From a bacterium (GTDB taxonomy: Bacteria > Spirochaetota > Leptospiria > Leptospirales > Leptonemataceae): DNA of 62,697 nucleotides. The stretch spans positions 1 to 62,697 of the forward strand of contig JANSYA010000017.1 of assembly GCA_024742665.1 (NCBI GenBank), given 5' to 3'. The translations under genes and the position numbers were made by a program. Shown here piece after piece: positions 34,180-41,275 of the stretch. Position 1 is the first letter of the stretch. Every line of letters starts with the position of its first letter. Under the pieces are notes generated by a model that had not been told where the DNA came from, searched no databases, and worked only from the letters and a program-made list of their open reading frames with translations.

Positions 34180-34854
34180 TTAACTCGACTGTGACTCCGC
34201 GCCGGCGACTTCGTCCTTCGCCTCCGGACTCTGAGCCTGACGTTCCAGAAAGCGCACCCAGAGCAGGCGACTGCAGGTCAGAGCCAGGCTGAGTATGATC
34301 ACGATCACCGGCAAAGCATAGGTCCACGGACGATACCAGGTGGGCAGGTATGCAAACGCTAGGTCTTGCTGGATGGTCGGCGCTTTGCGCCAGGCGATCC
34401 CCGCTCGCGTCTGCAGACCGCACGACAGTCGGCCGTGAAAGGCGTCGCCCTGGCCGGCCTGTATGCGCCACGATGTTCCGCCGCCGAATAAAGATTTTCG
34501 CGGCGCGGTTTCGCCGGCGACAAAGAGATCGCACTCCAGCCAGCGCCCGGTTCTTTGTTTGGGCCGCATCACATCGATCGTAAAGCTTTCATCGGGATAC
34601 GCCGGGAAGGGCCGCGCTGCAATTTGATAGTCCGCCTGGTCTGTGTGAGCGTCAGCGGGTATCGAAAAGCTACCGATTTCGCCTTTGATCGAGGGGCGAT
34701 AGGCGTGCAGTCCGGCATAAAGTAAAAAATAGCCCGCGGCCAGATAGAGAGCGATCAACTGTAGCCGCTTGAGAAAGAAAAACAGCGGCAGCATACCGAG
34801 GGCCATCGCGCCGGCCAGGTACAGCAGGATCCAGTTCCATTCGAAAAGGATCAA
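34180..34854 (-). CDS. Tandem membrane-protein paralogue, type A copy 1
   Basis: A 224-residue protein. The start is assigned to TTG at 34854, which overlaps the previous stop (TTGA) and has a GGGGGAG ribosome-binding site just ahead; the in-frame ATG at 34971 would overlap the neighbour by 120 bases. Its two N-terminal helices (FEWNWILLYLAGAMALGMLP, LIALYLAAGYFLLYAGLHAY), a beta domain (HAYRPSIKGEIGSFSIPADA) and a C-terminal helix match 32813..33490. Confidence 0.65.
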   Translation of the reverse strand: MILFEWNWILLYLAGAMALGMLPLFFFLKRLQLIALYLAAGYFLLYAGLHAYRPSIKGEIGSFSIPADAHTDQADYQIAARPFPAYPDESFTIDVMRPKQRTGRWLECDLFVAGETAPRKSLFGGGTSWRIQAGQGDAFHGRLSCGLQTRAGIAWRKAPTIQQDLAFAYLPTWYRPWTYALPVIVIILSLALTCSRLLWVRFLERQAQSPEAKDEVAGAESQSS

Positions 34855-35576
34855 GACTCCCCCTCGGCCGATTTCGCATTCGCTCCGGCATCTTCTCGCT
34901 CGCGCTTCTTGCGATATTCGCGACGACTCTCGAAATGCGCCGTCCGTCGCAGTCGCCCGCAAACCAACCACAGACTGACGGCGATCACGGCCGGCGGAAA
35001 GCCGTACGCGAAATAAAACAACCAGACTGGTAAAAATTGAAACTCAAACTCGAAGGCGGACTCCACGCCGCGCAGCATAAAGTCGGGCTTGCCGCGTGAA
35101 CTGCAGACCAGCCGGCCAGGCCCGCGGCCGGCGCTTCGATTATCGATCTGCCATTCGATTTGCGGATTGGCAGGATCCAGGATCGGTTGCATCACCCGGA
35201 AGCCGCCCTCGTCCATCCATAAACCGCAGTCGAGTTTGCGACCGCCGGGCATCTGCCGCCGCGATTCGATTTCCGGGGGCAGTTGCAGCTTGAGCCAGGC
35301 GGACTGGTTTTGAAACAGCAGGAGCGGTCGCAAAGACACTGTAAGGCGCGGTGCCGGTGAAATCTCCGGCTCGGGAATATAATCGTCGAGGGGCCAGTGC
35401 AGCGAAGCTCCGATGGCGATCAGAACGATCCACGGCAATAGCAGCATTTCCGCGAGCAAGAGCAGCGCCAGGCGGCTGCGTCGCAGAACGAAAGCCAGCG
35501 GCACGATCGCAAGCAAGCTGCCGGCGGCGAGCAATAGCAGCAGCCAGTCGAATTCAATGTACTCAAAATAAGGCAT
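34851..35576 (-). CDS. Tandem membrane-protein paralogue, type B copy 1
   Basis: A 241-residue protein and first of the four-gene array. Helices FDWLLLLLAAGSLLAIVPLA and LALLLLAEMLLLPWIVLIAI precede a beta domain (LTVSLRPLLLFQNQSAWLKL) with cysteines near residues 118 and 157, then a helix (FAYGFPPAVIAVSLWLVCGR) and a Lys/Arg/Glu-rich tail. It is related to 33487..34176. The group may form a hetero-oligomeric membrane complex; this is inference from the duplicated pair arrangement. Confidence 0.65.
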   Translation of the reverse strand: MPYFEYIEFDWLLLLLAAGSLLAIVPLAFVLRRSRLALLLLAEMLLLPWIVLIAIGASLHWPLDDYIPEPEISPAPRLTVSLRPLLLFQNQSAWLKLQLPPEIESRRQMPGGRKLDCGLWMDEGGFRVMQPILDPANPQIEWQIDNRSAGRGPGRLVCSSRGKPDFMLRGVESAFEFEFQFLPVWLFYFAYGFPPAVIAVSLWLVCGRLRRTAHFESRREYRKKREREDAGANAKSAEGES

Positions 35577-35716
35577 GCGCTACTGTTAATTTCGGAGAAG
35601 CGGGATTTTGCGCGTACGATGCACGAGGCGAATTTCGCGGAGCATGGTTTTATTTTTTCTGGACGCTTGCAGGCCGGTATAGCACTTTTTGCGAGGCCGG
35701 TTCGGATTTACAGATT

Positions 35717-35983
35717 ATGAAAACAGACCCCCAGTTTGAAGTCGACGGGCGAGGCTTTTATATTATGATCGCGAGCGAAGTCAATCCGCGCGACGGGATC
35801 GGCGTCTTATTATATGAAATTACTGCGGACGACGAGGACATGGTGCTTTATGTTTTTCGCAACGACGGAGAACATAAATATGAAGTTACGGCCTTCATCG
35901 AAACTCTGCCCCTGGCGGCCGTGGAATTTGCGATCCGCGAATTTCACGAAATAATCGATCCGGAGTTCGATCCGCCGCCGTAG
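35717..35983 (+). CDS. Small acidic protein, unknown function
   Basis: An 88-residue soluble protein; the start at ATG 35717 removes an arginine-rich extension that is antisense to the neighbour. The strands FYIMIASEVNPRD, GVLLYEITADDEDMVLYVF and KYEVTAFIETLPLAAVEFAI suggest a compact alpha/beta fold. It is acidic with a Pro-rich end. It stands alone on the plus strand between two minus-strand groups. Confidence 0.55.
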   Translation: MKTDPQFEVDGRGFYIMIASEVNPRDGIGVLLYEITADDEDMVLYVFRNDGEHKYEVTAFIETLPLAAVEFAIREFHEIIDPEFDPPP

Positions 35984-36000
35984 CGCGAGATGGATTCCGG

Positions 36001-36828
36001 TTAAAAAATCAAAACTGGTATAAAAAACCAGAGCAGCACGAAAAAGGTCTGCATGCGTTCGGAGAGATCGCGAAACCAGATCCCCAGTCGGGTCGAACAG
36101 AGCCCGACCAGGCCGGGGAGCGCCAGCCATAGTCCCAGCGGCCAGAGCAGCGGCCCCCGGCTGACGAAATCCCACGCCGCGTTCGGAAAAAATAGAAAGC
36201 CGGTCGCGGCCCAGAGCATGCCGCAAGCAAATACGATGCCGGCGACCACGCGGACTTCCAGTCTTTCATTTTCTTCAGCGATGAGCCCGGCACGATACGC
36301 GGCCTCCGGCTCGCTGATCGGCTCCTGCTCACCGGCCGCCGCGCCGTCGCCCAATTGTTTCGAAAGCGATTCCGTCAGAATGCTCACTGTGCGCAGCTGG
36401 CTTCCGGACACGCCGGGGATCAGCGTGTGTTCGCGGCCCTGAAAGCGAACGAGCATGCTGGCGAAGTCCGTGCCGAGCACGCTCCGCTCGCGCATCTCGA
36501 CGGCGACCGCGCTGAAGGGCAGCGCAAGCACGCCGTACTGAAATATGAAACGATCGCGATCGAAGACGGCGCGCTTCGCGAAGTGCCGGACCAGGCCCAG
36601 CAGCAGCGAGAGCAAGCCCAGAAAGGCGAGCGCCGCGGCGATGCCGACGGCCACCGAAGAAAACGCGCTTTCCGGCGGGGCAGCGAAGATCGCCAGGCTA
36701 TAAAAAAATCCGCCGAATAAAAACGCGAACAGCGCTCCTAGCAGGCCCGCAACGCCGCGCCGGCGAAACACAAGTTGACCGCGCAGCTCCTGCACCCACA
36801 CTTCGGAATTCTTTAAGATCGGATCCAA
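36001..36828 (-). CDS. Membrane protein with PH-like cytoplasmic region
   Basis: A 275-residue protein. A TTG at 36828 is the best start because GGAGG lies eight bases ahead; a GTG at 36849 overlapping the rhomboid stop (GTGA) is the alternative. Two N-terminal helices (GLLGALFAFLFGGFFYSLAI, AVGIAAALAFLGLLSLLLGL) flank a short loop, followed by strands VFDRDRFIFQYGVLALPFSA that resemble a membrane PH-like domain, then three more helices at the C-terminus. Coupled to the rhomboid gene, so it could be a partner or substrate. Confidence 0.6.
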   Translation of the reverse strand: MDPILKNSEVWVQELRGQLVFRRRGVAGLLGALFAFLFGGFFYSLAIFAAPPESAFSSVAVGIAAALAFLGLLSLLLGLVRHFAKRAVFDRDRFIFQYGVLALPFSAVAVEMRERSVLGTDFASMLVRFQGREHTLIPGVSGSQLRTVSILTESLSKQLGDGAAAGEQEPISEPEAAYRAGLIAEENERLEVRVVAGIVFACGMLWAATGFLFFPNAAWDFVSRGPLLWPLGLWLALPGLVGLCSTRLGIWFRDLSERMQTFFVLLWFFIPVLIF

Positions 36829-36845
36829 ATGCGAAACCTCCGTAT

Positions 36846-37484
36846 TCACACGTCCAGCAGCGGCTGATCGTCCATCCAAAAAGTCATCCATCCGAACTTA
36901 GCGACCAGGAAACCGGCGATCAGTCCCGCGACATTGCCCGCCAGATGCGCGCCGTAGGCGATGCGCGCGTCGTCGAAAAAGAAACCCAGCAGATCCCAAA
37001 GAAACCAGCCCACGATTACGAGCGCCGCGGGCGCGCTAATCCTTTCGATGAACGGTCCAAAGATATACAAGCAGCGCACGGTGCTGCGCGGAAATAAAAA
37101 CAGGAACATGCCCACCAGGCCGGACACGGCACCGCTCGCTCCGATCGCGGGATCGCCGTCGACCCACAGATGAAAGACGCTCGAAATGATGCCCAGTGAA
37201 AAAAAGGCGATAATATAGCGCTTATGTCCGAGCCGGCAGTTGATGGCGTTGCCGAAGACCAGGAGAAACACGACGTTGCCGAAAAGATGAAAGAATCCCG
37301 GGTGAACAAAATAAACGAAGCAGAAACCGCGCCAGGCGTTTTCCCGGCTGAGCACCATGAAGTCGAAGGTCTCCGGCGCGACGAGCCGCGATAAAGTATA
37401 TACCAGGATCATCGCGCCGGCGAAACACAGGTTCGCGTACGGTGCCATGTCGACGTAGACGTCGCTCTTATATGGAAAAAACAT
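36846..37484 (-). CDS. Rhomboid-family intramembrane serine protease
   Basis: A 212-residue polytopic membrane protein with the rhomboid signature: HLFGN (66-70), the catalytic serine in GASGAVSG (Ser117), and the catalytic histidine in AHLAGN (His180). Six membrane helices are visible, giving the basic bacterial fold without an added soluble domain. Such proteases cleave single-pass membrane proteins within the bilayer. It forms a two-gene unit with 36001..36828. Confidence 0.9.
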   Translation of the reverse strand: MFFPYKSDVYVDMAPYANLCFAGAMILVYTLSRLVAPETFDFMVLSRENAWRGFCFVYFVHPGFFHLFGNVVFLLVFGNAINCRLGHKRYIIAFFSLGIISSVFHLWVDGDPAIGASGAVSGLVGMFLFLFPRSTVRCLYIFGPFIERISAPAALVIVGWFLWDLLGFFFDDARIAYGAHLAGNVAGLIAGFLVAKFGWMTFWMDDQPLLDV

Positions 37485-37685
37485 CTCGGTGGTCAGGCCG
37501 GCTGCGCTCAGCGCAGGCCTCGCGTTTAAATCCGGGCCGGGCCGGGCCGACGGCCAGCTTCGTTTTTTATCTCCCTCGCTGCAATCTTATTGTGCGAGCC
37601 TGGCATTCAGCGACTTGACCGCAGGCGAACCCGGCTCTATGCATGACGTGGATCTCGACCGGGATCCATCTCTGGAGGCTGCCTG

Positions 37686-38669
37686 TTGCCGACGCGCGAA
37701 AAAGATTCTGATGCTAACGATAGTTCGAAAGACGCCGCCGACGATTCTTCGCCGCCCGGCCTGAGTCTGCGCCAGGTTTTGCGCGGGCATACGGCTGCCA
37801 TCCATCGCATCGCCTGGTCTCCCGGCGGCGATCGACTGGTAAGCCCTTCCCTCGATCAGACCACTCGTTTCTGGTCGCTCGAAGGCGAGCTCGTCGGCAT
37901 GCTCAAAGACAGCGCGGGACGTTCGATCGCCGCGGCCTGGGCGCCGGACGGGGAACGAATCGCGCTGGCGGCCGACAACGACATCTTGCGACTCTGGCAG
38001 GTCGCGGCCGGCGAATCGCTGCGGACGCGCAGCGGCGGACTCGGTCAGGTGACGGCGGTCGCCTGGGCGCCGGACGACAGCGTCGTCGCCACCGGATCGC
38101 TCAAGCACGGCGTGCGCCTGTGGGATGCTGAGTTCAAGAATTTTCGATCGTTAACGAAGAAGACCTTCGAAGCGGTGTTCTGTCTCGCGTGTTCCAAACA
38201 CGCCGCAACGATCGCGGCGGGAACACAAAGCGGCGCGATTCACATCTGGAGTTTCGAAGACGATGCCGAGCTCAAGACCTGGACCGCGCATGCCGGCGGC
38301 GTGTTCAGCGTCGCCTGCTCGGCGGCGAAGAATCAGCTCGCGTCGTCGGGCGCGGACGGCGTTGTTCGCCTCTGGGATCCGCTCACGGGAAAACTCGAAT
38401 GCGAACTCAAAGGACACACGGCGGCCGCGAATTCCGTTTCGTATTCCCACGACGGCCGTCTGCTCGCTTCGAAGTCGGCCGATAAAACGGTTCGCATCTG
38501 GAGCCTGGAGCTCGAAGAATGTCTGCTCGTGCTGGACGAATCGGTCGGCCCGACCTGGCTGCCGGGCGTCGCCTTCCATCCCACCCGGGATATTCTCGCG
38601 ACCCTCGGCGAAGAGGATCGCATCGTACGCGTTTGGGATTTAGATCTCGCCGAACTGCTGGGCGACTAG
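37686..38669 (+). CDS. WD40 beta-propeller protein
   Basis: A 327-residue protein starting at TTG 37686 with GGAGG eight bases ahead. A polar 25-residue N-terminus leads into seven WD40 repeats, a complete propeller: GDRLVSPSLDQTTRFW, GERIALAADNDILRLW, DSVVATGSLKHGVRLW, AATIAAGTQSGAIHIW, KNQLASSGADGVVRLW, GRLLASKSADKTVRIW and RDILATLGEEDRIVRVW. There is no signal peptide, so it is a cytoplasmic scaffold. Its partner is unknown. Confidence 0.9.
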   Translation: MPTREKDSDANDSSKDAADDSSPPGLSLRQVLRGHTAAIHRIAWSPGGDRLVSPSLDQTTRFWSLEGELVGMLKDSAGRSIAAAWAPDGERIALAADNDILRLWQVAAGESLRTRSGGLGQVTAVAWAPDDSVVATGSLKHGVRLWDAEFKNFRSLTKKTFEAVFCLACSKHAATIAAGTQSGAIHIWSFEDDAELKTWTAHAGGVFSVACSAAKNQLASSGADGVVRLWDPLTGKLECELKGHTAAANSVSYSHDGRLLASKSADKTVRIWSLELEECLLVLDESVGPTWLPGVAFHPTRDILATLGEEDRIVRVWDLDLAELLGD

Positions 38670-38721
38670 CGCGCCTCAGTGGCTTGCTTAAACCCACGCA
38701 GCACGGTTCTCAGAACGAAGT

Positions 38722-39261
38722 CTAAAAAGAACTTCCCGGCCCTTTCAAAAACTCGATTTCTTCCGGCGTCGATTCGCGTCCCAGGATTTGATTGCGATGC
38801 GGATAGCGACCGAAGCGATCGATGATCGCCTTGTGTTTGTATTCGTAGTCCAGATTCTGTTCAATTCCGAGTTCAGTGAACAGACGCACTGCCTCGTCGT
38901 GGATCGTCAGAGATTCGCTGTGCATGTACGGCATATATAAAAACGGCCGGCGTTCCCGTGGGATCTTCATATCGTCGCCGGTCTGAACGGCCGCCTGGGC
39001 CAGGGCCACAGCGAGCGGATCGGCGGCGAAGGCCTGCGCCTGGTCGCGATACATATTGCGCGAAAATTGATCCAGCACGATGATTTCAGCCAGCCGGCCG
39101 TCGGGCGTATCGCGCCAGGCGAAGAGCTCGCACTGACTGGCCCGGTTCAGCGTTTCGCCAAAGCGTTTGGCGATCGTGGCGTCCAGCTCGGGATCTTTGA
39201 CCCACCACTGTTTGGGAGTCAGCTCTTCGAACCAGAATTTTAGCACGTCTTGGTAGTTCAT
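38722..39261 (-). CDS. DUF924-family protein
   Basis: A 179-residue helical protein matching the DUF924 family over its length: the start NYQDVLKFWFEELTPKQWW, the central IIVLDQFSRNMYRDQAQAFA, and RPFLYMPYMHSESLTIHDEA. The fold is TPR-like. Members are widespread and uncharacterised, often near stress or metabolic genes. The start at 39261 matches the usual N-terminus. Confidence 0.9.
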   Translation of the reverse strand: MNYQDVLKFWFEELTPKQWWVKDPELDATIAKRFGETLNRASQCELFAWRDTPDGRLAEIIVLDQFSRNMYRDQAQAFAADPLAVALAQAAVQTGDDMKIPRERRPFLYMPYMHSESLTIHDEAVRLFTELGIEQNLDYEYKHKAIIDRFGRYPHRNQILGRESTPEEIEFLKGPGSSF

Positions 39262-39349
39262 GAATGGATGGATCACAGCGTTCCGCCGCGCGCTGTCAAT
39301 CAAAAGTGCGCGGCGACCGATCGATGGCAAATGATAGAGTCGCTTTGGA

Positions 39350-39694
39350 TCAACTCAATCTTACGCCCAGTAAGATCAACTCTCGCACTGACAAATTGGG
39401 CGCTTCTCGCGCGAATGTATCGCGGTGTTCCTGGGGAGCGCAATAGTTCATATGCTCTTTGAAATGTTCGATAATCTCATGCTTCGGGATTTTTTCGCCG
39501 CCGGGAGCGATCGTCAGCTTCCAGGCTTTTTGATTGTACTCAAGGATCCTCCCTTCTGAATCATAGATATAAACCAGGTGTGGAAGGAAATCCTCCTCTT
39601 CGCAGCCGCTTTCGTCGAAGAATAGCTGTTCCGTCTTGAATATGCCCAGTTCAAAGTCTGAGTATTTGATGATCACCGGATATGCTATGGTCAT
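39350..39694 (-). CDS. Unknown small protein
   Basis: A 114-residue soluble protein with strands YPVIIKYSDFELGIFKTEQL, LVYIYDSEGRILEYNQKAWK and a helical C-terminus (HEIIEHFKEHMNYC). No family is recognised, though the N-terminal half looks like a small beta-sandwich. Base use is less GC-rich than its neighbours. Its start overlaps the stop of a small upstream frame (ATGA at 39691-39694). Confidence 0.5.
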   Translation of the reverse strand: MTIAYPVIIKYSDFELGIFKTEQLFFDESGCEEEDFLPHLVYIYDSEGRILEYNQKAWKLTIAPGGEKIPKHEIIEHFKEHMNYCAPQEHRDTFAREAPNLSVRELILLGVRLS

Positions 39695-39834
39695 GGGTTT
39701 GGCTTCGGTCGTTCTCCACGCGGATCCGCTAACGACTGGATGCGTCGATCGATCAGGCGTTTCAACAGCTGCAAGCGACTCGTTCGGCGAATGAATACGG
39801 AAATCGGTAGGGTTTGTTGCGGGGTGTCAATCAA
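39691..39834 (-). CDS. Possible 47-residue basic protein
   Basis: A TTG-started frame ending in the ATG of the downstream gene (ATGA overlap). The product is strongly basic and helical (SVFIRRTSRLQLLKRLIDRR) with a Pro-rich end. The coupling supports it; the weak start and lack of ribosome-binding site argue against. It may be the C-terminal leftover of a larger gene cut at about 39835. Confidence 0.35.
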   Translation of the reverse strand: MIDTPQQTLPISVFIRRTSRLQLLKRLIDRRIQSLADPRGERPKPNP

Positions 39835-39914
39835 AAGGAGCTGAGGCGAAAAGCAGAACGTCGAGCAGCAATAATGGCTTGCAGTCTATATATCCAGGCG
39901 GATTACTTTCAATA

Positions 39915-40709
39915 ATGTTCCTGGTGCTCCTGCTTGTAATACTACCGCCAACCATAGTGTCTCTTTTTCTTTTCGTGGCAGCAGTTTCGGAGCACGTCGA
40001 AAGCAAGGCACCCCGAAAACCAACGCTTACCAAAGCCCTGCTTGGGAACGCTGCAATCTTCGTCTTTATCATCTGTGCGATCCTGACTGGTTTGTTTTCG
40101 TGGCTTTACAACGTACTTGGTTTTGCAGCGAGCATCGTAGCCGCGCTTCCGGCAATTGGCCAATTTGTTTTTTCCCGGCATATGAAAAAACATGGAGTGA
40201 GTGAAGCAGCCTGGTCTGAGATTGAACGAAATAAAAAATCTGTAGAAGACTATAGTAAAAAGCAGCCGGAAATTACGAAAGTCATCGTAAAAAGAGAGAA
40301 GAATATCATCAGATATTTGCGAGCCCTGGTTTTTGCCGGAATTGGGCTCGCGATATTCCTTATGCTCATTATAAATGGTGCAGATCAAGACAGCACCCCG
40401 GGTAACGAGAGCATCCTCTTCTTTACTGTTCTATTCGCTCTTAGCGCATGCATCTCAACATGGTTAATGTCAGCCCCTGAGTCGATAGAAGTTTCACAAA
40501 GCGCTTTCACATACACAAGGTTCTTGAGGAGTCCTGTCGCAGTTCCTTTCGAAGGAGTACTTTATATTCGAACATTCCGTCCTGGAATAGAAATATGCGC
40601 AAAGGTTTCTGGGGACTACTCTATTCATAGAATCTTAGATGGCGGAATCGACGATTCAGATTGGAATCGTATAGTGGCCTCCTTGAAAGAAACGGGGCTC
40701 GTTCTCTAA
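39915..40709 (+). CDS. Membrane protein in an AT-richer patch
   Basis: A 264-residue protein. Two N-terminal helices (MFLVLLLVILPPTIVSLFLF and AAIFVFIICAILTGLFSWLY), possibly a third at ALPAIGQF, a basic cytoplasmic helix (EITKVIVKREKNIIRYLRAL), two more helices, then a C-terminal PH-like domain (VSQSAFTYTRFLRSPVAVPF, GVLYIRTFRPGIEICAKVSG). Codons are visibly less GC-biased than the rest, suggesting recent transfer. No family is recognised. Confidence 0.65.
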   Translation: MFLVLLLVILPPTIVSLFLFVAAVSEHVESKAPRKPTLTKALLGNAAIFVFIICAILTGLFSWLYNVLGFAASIVAALPAIGQFVFSRHMKKHGVSEAAWSEIERNKKSVEDYSKKQPEITKVIVKREKNIIRYLRALVFAGIGLAIFLMLIINGADQDSTPGNESILFFTVLFALSACISTWLMSAPESIEVSQSAFTYTRFLRSPVAVPFEGVLYIRTFRPGIEICAKVSGDYSIHRILDGGIDDSDWNRIVASLKETGLVL

Positions 40710-40741
40710 TAGCATCTGCTTTAACTGCCTGCCCCTGTTAG

Positions 40742-40927
40742 CATCCGTTCGAATCCATCAAATGTTCCCAGGACTGCTCTGACCTGCTGCCTTTCGTACA
40801 GCGCAACGATCCGGCGCTGCGTGCGACCGGGCGGGCGACGCGCGTCTTCGCGATGCTCCAGCAGATTGCGGGCGCGACGCTGGCCGCCTTCTTTTTTCTG
40901 GCGCTACGGCGACGCTTTCGCCGTTGA
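40742..40927 (+). pseudogene. C-terminal relic of a membrane protein
   Basis: A frame without a usable start, open from the TAG at 40739 to TGA at 40927. Its last 45 residues look like a real protein end: RNDPALRATGRATRVFAML, then a hydrophobic helix GATLAAFFFLAL and a basic tail RRRFRR. The first 15 codons are of poor quality. This is best read as the 3' end of a gene whose body was lost where the AT-richer patch at 39.3-40.7 kb begins. Confidence 0.45.
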
Positions 40928-40958
40928 CAGATCGCATCGTCATCGCCGTGCATTCGAG

Positions 40959-41180
40959 ATGAAATCGATTGAGATGCCGGCGAAGCTTCCGCAGTACGCG
41001 GGCGCCGGCGAGCGCTATATCGAATCGCAATCGCCGGCCAGGATCCTGGTTTATACGCTGGCGATGACGATGCTTGTGGGCGCGCCGATTGTCGGCTTCG
41101 TTGTGTGGGACGAACTGTCCGAATCGAATGCGGAAGATCTCCTGGATTTGCGCCACGCCCTGCTCGATGCCGGTAGCTGA
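40959..41180 (+). CDS. Small single-pass membrane protein
   Basis: A 73-residue protein with a polar N-terminus, one membrane helix (ILVYTLAMTMLVGAPIVGFV) and an acidic C-terminal helix (ELSESNAEDLLDLRHALLDA). ATG 40959 is the only start that gives a reasonable composition. It starts 31 bases after the relic and may have been cotranscribed with the original gene. The function is unknown. Confidence 0.55.
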   Translation: MKSIEMPAKLPQYAGAGERYIESQSPARILVYTLAMTMLVGAPIVGFVVWDELSESNAEDLLDLRHALLDAGS

Positions 41181-41275
41181 GCCGACGCGTCGTTAAAACG
41201 CCGGCGCAATCCGCCGGGAAAGCGCGTTTTTTTCCGGAACATTTTCGCTCGAATATCGGTCCAATAGGGCTGCCG

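Noticed and set aside
39294..39837. 13-bp direct repeat TGTCAATCAAAAG at 39294 and 39825 as an insertion footprint
   Set aside because: A repeat of this length at this distance is about as likely as not by chance in 62 kb, and the TTGACA inside it has no -10 partner.
41201..41233. CCGGCG/CGCCGG hairpin followed at a distance by a T-tract as terminator
   Set aside because: Only six base pairs and nine bases between stem and T-tract; not convincing.
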